Source: Claveliimonas bilis
GTDB taxonomy: Bacteria; Bacillota; Clostridia; Lachnospirales; Lachnospiraceae
Assembly (NCBI RefSeq): GCF_020892095.1
Contig: NZ_AP024845.1
Coordinates: 1,240,001-1,304,000, forward strand
Direction of reading: 5' to 3'
DNA: 64,000 nucleotides
Shown: positions 16,222 through 25,389 of the stretch, in pieces
How positions within the stretch are numbered: the first letter of the stretch is position 1
Layout of the letters: each line of letters opens with the position of its first letter
The notes under the pieces: generated by a model
Seen by the model: the letters and a program-made list of their open reading frames with translations, nothing else
What the model was told of the DNA's origin: nothing
Databases searched by the model: none
Program-made: the position numbers and the translations under genes

Positions 16222-19200
16222 ATGAGGGAAAGGAAATGGAAAAAGCAGCTTCTAGCCTCTGTCCTGGCAATATCGCTGGCTTTGCCGTCTTCTGTACTTG
16301 CATCTGAAGTTCAAGAAAACGGAACAGTCATTGATACAGAAGGCCCGTCTTATGAAGGAACCGTCATCATGGCAGAAAATATGGGCATGCCGATTGGTTC
16401 AGATGAAGAACTGGAAGCAACACAAAATGTAGGACTTGATTCTATGGGAGGACCTCTTGGCAGAGAGAAGATGGATTCTGCCGAATGGGACACCGAAGAA
16501 GGTCAAAAAGTCAGATGCGGTGTTCCGTTTATGCAGCATGAGGAACTTCCTTCGTTGGCGGCTCTTCCATCAGTGCAAAATGCGTCCGGAAAAGAGAAGG
16601 TATATGAACTCGGTGAAAGAAAAACCATTTATTCTGAATATGCCTTAAGTGGGGAAAAAGAAATTGAAGTTGAACTGGCTGCTGCCGGGGACACATGTAC
16701 AATCTGGCGAAGTGTAAATGAGAGAGAACTGTTGCCGGATGAACAGGCACAAGCTTATGCAGATATACTCGATGATCAGCTTTATGATGTAATGAAAGAA
16801 ACATTTGGGGACTGGAGCGCTGCCGATGTGGACCAGGACGGAAAAACAGCATTTGTCTTTTATTCCATTCCCTATGCCGGCTTTTTTGAAACGACAGATT
16901 TATACACAAAGGAAGAAACGGAATATGCATCAGGAAATCATATGGACATGCTCCATATAGATATTTCCACCACGGACCAAGACGTAACTTTAGGTGTGCT
17001 GGTACACGAACTGCAGCACCTTATTAACTGGGCACAAGCAGGCGAGGATTTCGATATCTGGCTCAATGAAGTATTTTCTCAAAGTGCAATTGCAGTAACC
17101 GGACTATCCAATTCAGATACTGTTTATGAAACTGAATGGACAACAGCATGGATTGAAAAAAATGGCTATTCCTTTCCGTTTATTTATGAAGGTTATTATG
17201 TTCCTTCCGGAGATACACTGGGAATGCCATATGGCAGCTGGTATCTGTTTGGCCGTTATCTTTCCCATCAGACAGAAGAACTGGCCGGAGGCGGAGATTC
17301 TATTTTCAAGACAATTCTGGAACAATGGATGACATTGTCTGAAGGAGAATCCTCTCTTGATGCAATTGAAAAGGCTCTCCAGGTGGTGGGATATCTGGGG
17401 GACGGAAAAGCGGCAGCAACTATAGAGGACGTAATTACCAACTATAATATTGCTCTCTATCTTAGAGAAAGCTCAGGCATCTACGCATTAGGTAATAATC
17501 CGGAAAATCCAAATGAAGTAGACAAAGTTGAGATTGCGCCCATCTATGCCGTAGATACTGCTCCGGAGAGTATCCCCGGAGGCGGAGCTGCCTGCTGGGT
17601 ATATAACAGGAACACAGGAGTTCCTGTTACGCCTTCCGGCTTTGGAAATGATATGAAATATGCCGGAATCGACAAAACGTTTCTGGAGGGAGTATTTACA
17701 GATCCATTGCCCTCTCTTCTTACATTCGGACAGGAAATCAGCCTGTATACCATGGATACGGATGCAAAGATATACTATACCACAGATGGATCCAATCCTC
17801 TAACTGACGGAACAGAATACACAGAACCGGTTCCGGTACAAGGTCCGATGGTTCTTTCCGCATGTTCGATCAACAATGAAGGCGATTATTCCCTGACTTC
17901 ATCTTGGGAGATCAATAATGTAAAGGTCCCCTCTGTGAAAGCGGATGTTGCTTCTGGAATTGTAGAACCAGGGACCCAAATTACTCTCTCCTGTGATGCA
18001 GATGGAGCTGCCATCATATATACAACGGATGGAAGCTCTCCTTCCGCCGAAAATGGAGAAGTGTATGAAAAGCCTCTTGAAATCGAACATACAACAACCA
18101 TCAAAGCGGCGGCATATTTCCCAGACCGGGAAGACCTGCTGATCAGTAATGTGAAAACATTTGTATATGAAACATCTGATTTGTCCGGTGACCGTTACGA
18201 ACCCAATGATACACTGAAAGATGCTGTATCTCTTAGCTTTCCAGGAAAAATCAGCGGTACACTGCACCAGCGGGAAGATGTGGATTATTATTCCTTTACT
18301 CTGGATAATGGAGCCGCACTGAGTCTGACTTTGACTCCTCCCTCCGGAATGGATTATTCGCTGACGCTTCTGGATGAACAAGGGCAAATGCTAAAAACAT
18401 CTGCACTAGAAGGAAAAAGCCAGAGTATCCGGTACGAAGCAAAAAGCGGCAGATATTTTGTAAAAATAGAAAGCATCGGAAAGCAGGATGCTTCATCTAA
18501 TCCCTATGAACTTAGCCTTATGAAAGAAATGGACAGTGAAGCAATAAATTCTCTGGATTTCTCTGAGAAAAACATGCTGACCGCCCTAACAGATAAAAGC
18601 AGCGGCTATGCCTATGATCTGGGACTAAACGGAGGCGGACATTTCTTGATGTCAATGACCTATTTTGCGAACTGGGGAGGCCCCGTATCAGAGTCAGATG
18701 ATCCTTATCCAGCTGCTGGATCAGAATTCGCCCCGGATACAGATTATTCTTATAAAAATCTGTCAAACAAAGCACAATATCATGTTACAAACGCACTTTA
18801 TATGCCTGACGGTTTCAGCGAAGAAAATATCAGTCATATAAAAAATGCAATCTATAATTATGGAGCTGTAGACGTTTATATACTCAGTGCACAATCCTAT
18901 ATGACGTCGGACCAGAAAAATGTTTACGTAGGTGATTATAAATATGCCACTCCCTATGACGAGGGACACATTGTTACAATTGTAGGTTGGGATGACAATT
19001 ACAGCAAAGATAATTTTACCGGGAATGAGGAACTGGCAGAACTTTTTTACGGAGAAGGAAATGTGCAGATATCCAAACCAGAGCATGATGGTGCATTTAT
19101 CGTTAAAAATTCATGGGGAGAACAAAGCGGGGAAAATGGATATTTTTATATTTCCTATGAAGATTCTTTCCTGTACAATAATAACCCAGCTGTCTTTCTA

Positions 19201-20730
19201 ACGGATGAGGCTGCAGATAATTATAACCACCAGTACTATTATGATATATTGGGAGCAACAGACATGATCTCCGGAGGAAGTAGCTTTACAGTAGAGCAAA
19301 AGTTTGAAAATACAACAGATACAGCTGAGCTACTTCGCGCAGTATCATTCCAGATCTTAAGTTCTAATGTCAGGTACGAAGTTAGTATTACCTGCGAAGG
19401 ATCCGCAAAAAAGGTTCTGGAAGGTGTAAAAAACTATGCGGGATTTTATACGGAACGCTTAAGTGATCCGGTACTTATTCCTGCCGGTAGTGAGTTTTCT
19501 GTCAGCATTTATCTGGAAAGCTTAAATGACGGACAGGACCCCGGAATAGGAATTAGCTGTGATATAAGCGGAACCACAAGTGGACTTCTGCCGATAGAGG
19601 GAGTTTCATTCCTGGAAGCAAACGGAGAACGGACCGATATCGGCGCACAGGCTTGCTTCCCATGTGTACGTGCATATACCTGTAATGTAGACATGGATGA
19701 TTATGAGACAACAGCACCGGAACTTAGCACAGATAAATCGAACCTTGTCCCGGAAACGTCACTTCCTGAAACAATTTCTGTGGGAGGCGTGGAAATCCAG
19801 AATAGCGACGCCGGACTAAATGTTACTATTGATGCAGCGAATGGTGCTTTGGCACCTTCTGTTGAGGAGTTACCAGAATGTTTTGATCTAAGGGAAACGG
19901 GAACTCTGACGCCAGTCCGGAATCAGGGCAGCATCGGAAGCTGCTGGACATTTGCAGCAATGGCAAGCGCTGAAAATACGTTGGCCAGAAGCGGAGGATT
20001 TGCAGAGGATTATCCGACGTCTCTAAGTCTGGACTGTTATGAACAACAAGTGCTTCTTACAAAGGATAACCCGGAACAGACGCTTACACTGTCAGCAGAA
20101 CTTGTAGGTGCCCAAAATCCTGCAAGCGGGAAAATCTACTGGAGCGTCAGCGGCGATGTGGACAGTGTGAGAATGGAACAAAGCGAAAGCTTCAGTGGCA
20201 AGCCGGTCCAGGTACTTACTGCTCTGAAACCGGGCATTGTAACTGTCACAGCTCAAAGTGATGCAGATATGACAGTTACTGCACAGTGCACAGTGAATAT
20301 TACAAAACAGGGCGTAGAAAGTATCACACTGGATCCGGCAGAAATAACGCTGAAAAAAGGAGAAACAACTCAGATCAAGGCTTCTACCGCACCGGAAAAC
20401 GCAATGGATGATGAGATCCTCTGGACAAGCAGCAAACCGGAAATTGCAAGTGTGGATGAAAACGGAACTGTGACCGCAATTTCCGGAGGAACAGCCGTGA
20501 TCACTGCAAAAGCAGGAACAGCAGAAGCAACTTCCGTAATCACAGTTGAAGGAAATAAAGCAGTGAATCCGGGGGCGGATAAAGGACAGAATACAGGAAA
20601 CATCCTCAAAAGCAATGGGACTATTCATACAGGTGATAGCAGCCACATTCTTCCGGTTCTGCTGGTACTGCTGATCAGCGCCGGCACAGCGGCAGGATGC
20701 CTGATCTGGAGAAAGAAGAGACAACATTAG
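16222..20730 (+). CDS. Large secreted protein: HExxH metalloprotease-like plus permuted papain-like peptidase
   Basis: 1502 residues. A signal peptide ends near residue 27 (SSVLA). A gluzincin-like zinc site follows: HELQH at 262-266 and Glu 283 in WLNE, as in M30-type peptidases. Two chitobiase-C-like repeats (YTTDGSNP, YTTDGSSP, about 500-640), a pre-peptidase C-terminal domain (from about 655, DRYEPNDT) and a papain-like (C1A) part come next. In the C1A part His 916 (GHIVTIVGWDD) and Asn 963 (KNSWGE) precede the Cys 1241 segment (QGSIGSCWTFAA), the reverse of the normal order. Bacterial Ig-like repeats (about 1270-1450), a TGD motif like variant sortase signals, a membrane segment and RKKRQH end the protein. 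It is probably wall- or membrane-anchored. Confidence 0.85.
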   Translation: MRERKWKKQLLASVLAISLALPSSVLASEVQENGTVIDTEGPSYEGTVIMAENMGMPIGSDEELEATQNVGLDSMGGPLGREKMDSAEWDTEEGQKVRCGVPFMQHEELPSLAALPSVQNASGKEKVYELGERKTIYSEYALSGEKEIEVELAAAGDTCTIWRSVNERELLPDEQAQAYADILDDQLYDVMKETFGDWSAADVDQDGKTAFVFYSIPYAGFFETTDLYTKEETEYASGNHMDMLHIDISTTDQDVTLGVLVHELQHLINWAQAGEDFDIWLNEVFSQSAIAVTGLSNSDTVYETEWTTAWIEKNGYSFPFIYEGYYVPSGDTLGMPYGSWYLFGRYLSHQTEELAGGGDSIFKTILEQWMTLSEGESSLDAIEKALQVVGYLGDGKAAATIEDVITNYNIALYLRESSGIYALGNNPENPNEVDKVEIAPIYAVDTAPESIPGGGAACWVYNRNTGVPVTPSGFGNDMKYAGIDKTFLEGVFTDPLPSLLTFGQEISLYTMDTDAKIYYTTDGSNPLTDGTEYTEPVPVQGPMVLSACSINNEGDYSLTSSWEINNVKVPSVKADVASGIVEPGTQITLSCDADGAAIIYTTDGSSPSAENGEVYEKPLEIEHTTTIKAAAYFPDREDLLISNVKTFVYETSDLSGDRYEPNDTLKDAVSLSFPGKISGTLHQREDVDYYSFTLDNGAALSLTLTPPSGMDYSLTLLDEQGQMLKTSALEGKSQSIRYEAKSGRYFVKIESIGKQDASSNPYELSLMKEMDSEAINSLDFSEKNMLTALTDKSSGYAYDLGLNGGGHFLMSMTYFANWGGPVSESDDPYPAAGSEFAPDTDYSYKNLSNKAQYHVTNALYMPDGFSEENISHIKNAIYNYGAVDVYILSAQSYMTSDQKNVYVGDYKYATPYDEGHIVTIVGWDDNYSKDNFTGNEELAELFYGEGNVQISKPEHDGAFIVKNSWGEQSGENGYFYISYEDSFLYNNNPAVFLTDEAADNYNHQYYYDILGATDMISGGSSFTVEQKFENTTDTAELLRAVSFQILSSNVRYEVSITCEGSAKKVLEGVKNYAGFYTERLSDPVLIPAGSEFSVSIYLESLNDGQDPGIGISCDISGTTSGLLPIEGVSFLEANGERTDIGAQACFPCVRAYTCNVDMDDYETTAPELSTDKSNLVPETSLPETISVGGVEIQNSDAGLNVTIDAANGALAPSVEELPECFDLRETGTLTPVRNQGSIGSCWTFAAMASAENTLARSGGFAEDYPTSLSLDCYEQQVLLTKDNPEQTLTLSAELVGAQNPASGKIYWSVSGDVDSVRMEQSESFSGKPVQVLTALKPGIVTVTAQSDADMTVTAQCTVNITKQGVESITLDPAEITLKKGETTQIKASTAPENAMDDEILWTSSKPEIASVDENGTVTAISGGTAVITAKAGTAEATSVITVEGNKAVNPGADKGQNTGNILKSNGTIHTGDSSHILPVLLVLLISAGTAAGCLIWRKKRQH

Positions 20731-20788
20731 TTTTTAATAAACTGTTATTGACATGCCATCCTTTCGATGGTACATATAAAATAAAAAC

Positions 20789-20829
20789 TCCCTTTGAGAA
20801 AGATGATTCCTCTCTCAAAGGGAATTTTT
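20789..20829 (+). terminator. Intrinsic terminator after the surface protease gene
   Basis: TCCCTTTGAGA (20789-20799) pairs with TCTCAAAGGGA (20813-20823), 11 bp, followed by ATTTTT. An A-run before it means it may also end minus-strand transcription of the converging XRE gene. Confidence 0.9.
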
Positions 20830-20840
20830 AAACTGAAATT

Positions 20841-21419
20841 TTACAAAGAAAATAATTGTGCCATTAAATAAACCACAACAAATGCAATTACCCCACTTCC
20901 TATCATATAAATAACCGTTTGATACGGGCGTTTTCCAATTTCTCGCTGTTGTTCAATTTCATCTAATTGCCTCCCCTCGGTAAAAGCGACTATTTCTTTA
21001 TAAGTTAAAATATTATTATCTTTTTTCATTTTGTCAGCCTTAAACGCATAATATACTGTAATACCATATAAAATAGCCCAGGGAATCATCCCATACCAAC
21101 TCATCATTTTTATAAGCGGAACAAGGGAAATAATAGTCAAAACTAATAATATTCCATATATAGCAGCACATCTATTAAACTTCTTAATTTCTGTTACATT
21201 GATTTCTTTTTTCATAATTTCAATATCTCCTTTTACTAATTGGTCAAGAGATATATTAAATATAGAACTAAGTAACAATATACTATGAATATCCGGATAA
21301 TTTTTCCCTGTTTCCCAATTTGAAATGGTTTGCCTGCTTACATAAACTTTTTCAGCTAGCTCTTCTTGAGAAATTTTCATATTATTACGATACTTCTTTA
21401 TTTGAATGCCAATCTCCAA
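20841..21419 (-). CDS. XRE-family regulator with membrane domain
   Basis: 192 residues from a TTG start preceded by AAGGAGGA seven bases away; a longer frame from 21491 has no such site. The HTH is at about 5-60 (MKISQEELAEKVYVSRQTIS, NWETGKNYPD), then three hydrophobic segments (about 95-115, 120-140, 170-190). Such HTH-membrane proteins may sense a signal at the membrane. The gene converges on the secreted protease gene. AT content is higher than in the housekeeping genes, consistent with accessory DNA. Target unknown. Confidence 0.8.
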   Translation of the reverse strand: MEIGIQIKKYRNNMKISQEELAEKVYVSRQTISNWETGKNYPDIHSILLLSSIFNISLDQLVKGDIEIMKKEINVTEIKKFNRCAAIYGILLVLTIISLVPLIKMMSWYGMIPWAILYGITVYYAFKADKMKKDNNILTYKEIVAFTEGRQLDEIEQQREIGKRPYQTVIYMIGSGVIAFVVVYLMAQLFSL

Positions 21420-21580
21420 TTTTATTCCTCCTTTGCTTGTTGATTTAATCTCTTGAACAATTAAAATCCTATCATTCAACAAACTTTTCATCTATCAAAA
21501 GCGTTTGACATTTGAAAAATATTCTTGTCATATTCGTTTGACATACCTATAAATTCAAATTTTCAATTCACTTTCATCTA

Positions 21581-23422
21581 ATCGAGTAGGAGGTAGGCGA
21601 TTATTTCGCCTACCGACCTCTCACACCACCGTGCGTACCGTTCGGTACACGGCGGTTCAATCAACTTAACAAGTAACCCGCCTTTCGGCGTAGTAGTCTT
21701 CCATAGATACAAGCCCAAACTTAGCCAGTCTCTCTTTACTGATTCCAATGTGGAGATTCCAGCTCCTGCACACTCTGGCATATCCCTTTGCATACGAAAT
21801 ACCATGTGCCGCACGCCGTGGCAGTCCGAGCTTGATAAGGTTCTTTTCCCTGTTCTTAGGTGTTTTCCAGTGTTTCCAGATACACATCCGCAATCGAAAG
21901 CGGATATGCTTATCGAGCTTTCCACATAACTTTTTCATGCTTCCGATTTTGAAGTAATTAATCCATCCTCGTATCAGTTGGTTGAGTTTCTCCACCTTAT
22001 AGGTGTTGCTGACTCCCCAACTCCTACATGTAAGTTTCTTCATTTGCTCCTTAAACTTTTCCACCGCTTTCGTGTGGGGTCTGGCTTTATATCCTTTGGC
22101 AAATGAGTCATAGTAAAATCCAAACCCAAGATACTTTATCCCTTTTGGTTTATCTACCTTGCTCTTTTCGGCATTCACTTTGAGTCCGAGTTTATTCTCT
22201 ATAAATCTCGTCACACTCTTCATGACCCGTTCCGCCGCCTGCCTGCTCCCGACCATGATGATTAGGTCATCGGCATACCTGACAAAATCCAGCCCTCTTG
22301 CTTCCAGTTCCTTGTCCAGCTCGTTAAGCATGATATTCGCTAATAATGGCGAGATATTCCCTCCCTGCGGTGTGCCGACTATTGTATCTTCATACTCATC
22401 GTCTATCATCACTCCGCTGACTAGAAACTTTCTTACCACTGATATCACATCCCCGTCCTTTATGGTTCGTCCGATGATTGTCATCAGCTTATCATGGTCT
22501 ACCGTATCAAAGAACTTCGCAAGGTCAATGTCTACTATCCAGCTGTGTCCGTCATTCATCATCTCCAATGCCTTTAGGACTGCCTGCTGTGCGCATCGGT
22601 TTGGTCTGAATCCGTAACTATGGTCATGAAACTGCTCCTCAAATATCGGAGTCAATACCTGTGCTACCGCCTGTTGTACAAAACGATCAACTACCGTCGG
22701 CACCCCCAGGTTCCTTACTCCTCCGTCTGGCTTCGGTATCTCCACTCTGCGTACCGGCTGCGGCTTATATTTTCTCCTCCGTAGCTGTTCCATGATGTTC
22801 TCGCCGTTTTCCGAAAGGTATGGACCGAGTTCTTCCACGGTCATTCCGTCTACCCCTGCCGCTCCTTTGTTCCTGACGACTTGCAGATATGCCGCATTAA
22901 GATTGTCCTTACTCAATATCTGCTCCATTAGACTACTTATGTCCATGCGTTGTTTCCTTTCTGCCCCTTTTGCCTTTGCCGCCTTTGAAGTTATCGACAG
23001 GCGTTGCTCCGGCTACGAAGTGGAACGTACTTCAACTGATTGATTGTTCAGCCCTTCGCTCCATTCCCATTACAGGAACTTCCTCACTACTATGGCTTCT
23101 GCTGACTTCTCACTGTTCGTTGTTACTACGGCTGATGAAACCGCCTGTGAGACCTCCCCAGTTAGGGTGCGTATTCTTTCCCTCCATGCACCTGCCACAT
23201 TTACTCGTACTTCCGGCAACCTTTTGGACTTCAGTGCCTTTTGCCACCTTATCCGCATTTCCGAGCCTTATATGCGGTTCCTGTCCGTCAGGTCAGAGGT
23301 TTGCTTACAGCTTCTTTCAGATTCCGTCTCACGGCGGACACCCTTGCTGTTCGGCTATGTGCTTCGTCGTTGCCTACGCGCACTTGGGACTTTCACCCAT
23401 TAGAATACGCCCATGCTGGGCA
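21581..23422 (-). mobile_element. Group IIC intron A (downstream copy)
   Basis: On the minus strand the element begins near 23422 (GCCCAGCATGGGCG, then GGGTGAAAGTCCC, typical class C 5' domain). It carries an RT/maturase gene and ends with domain V (GAACCGCCGTGTACC to GGTGGTGTGAGAGG, 21617-21658) and domain VI ending CTACTCGAT at 21581. The 476 bases between 22947 and 23422 are ribozyme domains I-IV with no other gene. It directly abuts intron B, whose domain VI hairpin seems to have served as the insertion target. Boundaries are uncertain by a few bases. Confidence 0.8.
21666..22946 (-). CDS. ltrA: Group II intron reverse transcriptase/maturase
   Basis: A 426-residue intron-encoded protein: fingers-palm RT motifs including FVRYADDLII with catalytic YADD, GTPQGGNISPLLAN, then the maturase (X) domain with RGWINYF and GLPRRAAHG. 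It lacks the HNH endonuclease domain, as expected for bacterial class C. It splices and mobilises intron A. The reading frame is intact. It is clearly distinct from the other RT here, so the two introns did not arise by a recent duplication. Confidence 0.95.
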   Translation of the reverse strand: MDISSLMEQILSKDNLNAAYLQVVRNKGAAGVDGMTVEELGPYLSENGENIMEQLRRRKYKPQPVRRVEIPKPDGGVRNLGVPTVVDRFVQQAVAQVLTPIFEEQFHDHSYGFRPNRCAQQAVLKALEMMNDGHSWIVDIDLAKFFDTVDHDKLMTIIGRTIKDGDVISVVRKFLVSGVMIDDEYEDTIVGTPQGGNISPLLANIMLNELDKELEARGLDFVRYADDLIIMVGSRQAAERVMKSVTRFIENKLGLKVNAEKSKVDKPKGIKYLGFGFYYDSFAKGYKARPHTKAVEKFKEQMKKLTCRSWGVSNTYKVEKLNQLIRGWINYFKIGSMKKLCGKLDKHIRFRLRMCIWKHWKTPKNREKNLIKLGLPRRAAHGISYAKGYARVCRSWNLHIGISKERLAKFGLVSMEDYYAERRVTC

Positions 23423-25275
23423 ATCGAGTAGGGGAGATTTTCTCTCCCCTCTCACACCACCGTACATGCCGTTCGGCATACGGCGGTTCAACGTAACTTC
23501 AAAGCATGTCGCTCATTGTAATAGTCAAAACAGCTTACAAGCCCTGCTCTGGCTAATACTTCTTTAGAGATTGCCCTGACAACGCATGTCTTAGTCACTA
23601 CCCAGTAATAGCGGTCTCCACAATACGCTGTCAGTCTTGCAAGGTCTTTTCCGATTCCAAGTTTCTGCAGTCCCCATTGCCGTTTCTTCGGCACTTTCCA
23701 CTGCTTCCAGATGATAACTCTGATTCTTGTTCTTAAATGTGCGTCTATCTTTATCATCGCTGTTTTCATGGAACCAAGGGCATAGTAGTTAATCCATCCT
23801 CTTGTCGCCTGATTGATTTTCTCAATCTTGCTCGTGACTGTCCCCGGCATTTTTCTACAGGTCAGTTCTTTCAGTCTGTTTTTGAACTTCTTCACAGAGT
23901 CCTGATGGGGTCTGCACTTCCATTCATTTGTCTTACTGTCCTTGTAGAATCCGAATCCAAGATACTTCAACTTTGACGGTCTTGTGATGTGCGTTTTGGT
24001 CATATTGACCTTTAACCCCAGTTTCCTCTGTATCCAGTCTGATACCGTCCGCATCACTCTTTTGGCACTCGATTCGCTTTTGACCGCTATGACACAGTCA
24101 TCTGCGTATCTTGTGAACCGGAGTCCTCTCCTCTCCAGTTCCTTATCCAATTCATTCAGCATGATGTTTGACAGCAATGGTGATAGATTTCCGCCCTGTG
24201 GGGTTCCGAGTTTGGTTTCCTCGTATCCCTGTGGCGTCATAACTCCTGCTTTTAGATACTTGCGAATTAAGGATTCTGTATCGCCATCGTTGATAATCTT
24301 GTGAACCAGACTCATCAACTTGTCCTGCGGTACGTTATCGAAAAATTTCTCCAAGTCGATATCTACTATCCACTCATATCCCTCGTTTAGGTATACAAGC
24401 AGCTGTCTGATTGCCATTTCACAGCTCCGGTTCGGTCTGAAGCCGTAGCTCCATTCCGAAAACAAAGGCTCACACATGGGGCTTATCACCTGCACGATGC
24501 CTTGCTGGATTACCCGATCCATTACAGTTGGGATTCCCAGTTTTCTCATTCCGCCGTTTGGCTTAGGGATCTCCACTCTCCTGACTGGCTGGGGCTTGTA
24601 CTCCCTGTTCCTGATTTGATTCCTGATACTTTCCCAATTCTCTTTGATATAATCGCCAAGTTCTTCGACTGTTACCTCATCCACCCCTCCTGCGCCCTTA
24701 TTGGCACAGACTCTTTTGTATGCAGTGTTCATGTTATCTTTGGACAGTATCTTTTCCAACAGTTCTGACATTGCCTTGTGTGCTTTCTCCTTTCCGTTTC
24801 CATGGATTTGCCCTAGGTTGTGCAGTACCTGCTCATTTACGTTTCGCCCCTCCTGCCGTCAGGTATTCCATGGAGCATACATTTGATTACACGGTTACAT
24901 TGTTCAGCCCTTCAGCACTTCCCATTCCAGGGCTTTGCCTACTACGGCCTCTGCTGACTTCTCACAGTTCGTTGTTACTACTGCGGGTTTCACAGCCTGT
25001 GAGACCTCACGGGATAAGCCTGCCAGTCTTTCCTCATCTACCTGCCTGATCTACGCACATGGGTTACGGTTGCCTTTTGGACTTCACTGTCTGTAGTCAG
25101 CTTATCCGCCATGTACGCCTTATATCAGGTTTCTGTTCGTCAGGCTACGATTTCGCTATCCCTTCTTCTCGCCCACATCTCACGATGTAAACCTTGGGAG
25201 TCGCTATGGGGTTCGTTGGCAACTACGCCCCTTGTGGACTTTCACCACAGACTGACGGCATGCCCGTCATACAAC
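23423..25275 (-). mobile_element. Group IIC intron B (upstream copy)
   Basis: On the minus strand it starts around 25275 (GTTGTATGACGGGCATGCCG, then GTGGTGAAAGTCCAC) right behind the T-run of the lysS terminator, the known target type for class C introns. It ends with domain V (GAACCGCCGTATGCC to GGTGGTGTGAGAGG) and a domain VI hairpin (GGGGAGA/TCTCCCC) closing with CTACTCGAT at 23423. The 504 bases at 24772-25275 are ribozyme domains with no other gene. Boundaries are uncertain by a few bases. Confidence 0.8.
23488..24771 (-). CDS. ltrA: Group II intron reverse transcriptase/maturase
   Basis: A 427-residue intron-encoded protein with FTRYADDCVIAV (YADD), GTPQGGNLSPLLSN, and the maturase region with ATRGWINYYALG and WKVPKKRQWGLQKLG. 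No endonuclease domain, as for class C. The frame is intact, so intron B may still be mobile. Confidence 0.95.
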   Translation of the reverse strand: MSELLEKILSKDNMNTAYKRVCANKGAGGVDEVTVEELGDYIKENWESIRNQIRNREYKPQPVRRVEIPKPNGGMRKLGIPTVMDRVIQQGIVQVISPMCEPLFSEWSYGFRPNRSCEMAIRQLLVYLNEGYEWIVDIDLEKFFDNVPQDKLMSLVHKIINDGDTESLIRKYLKAGVMTPQGYEETKLGTPQGGNLSPLLSNIMLNELDKELERRGLRFTRYADDCVIAVKSESSAKRVMRTVSDWIQRKLGLKVNMTKTHITRPSKLKYLGFGFYKDSKTNEWKCRPHQDSVKKFKNRLKELTCRKMPGTVTSKIEKINQATRGWINYYALGSMKTAMIKIDAHLRTRIRVIIWKQWKVPKKRQWGLQKLGIGKDLARLTAYCGDRYYWVVTKTCVVRAISKEVLARAGLVSCFDYYNERHALKLR

Positions 25276-25306
25276 AAAATGGGCAATCCCATTCAGGACT
25301 GCCCAT
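25276..25306 (-). terminator. lysS intrinsic terminator
   Basis: On the minus strand TGGGCAGTCC pairs with GGGATTGCCCA (one G-T pair) and is followed by TTTT, where intron B begins. Only four T residues remain because the intron interrupts the tract. Confidence 0.85.
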
Positions 25307-25389
25307 TCATTCTGCTTATTATGCCATTTTTTCACTCTGCACCGTTTCAAGCGTCAAATCATGTAAAACGGTACGTCCTTACTTAAATC

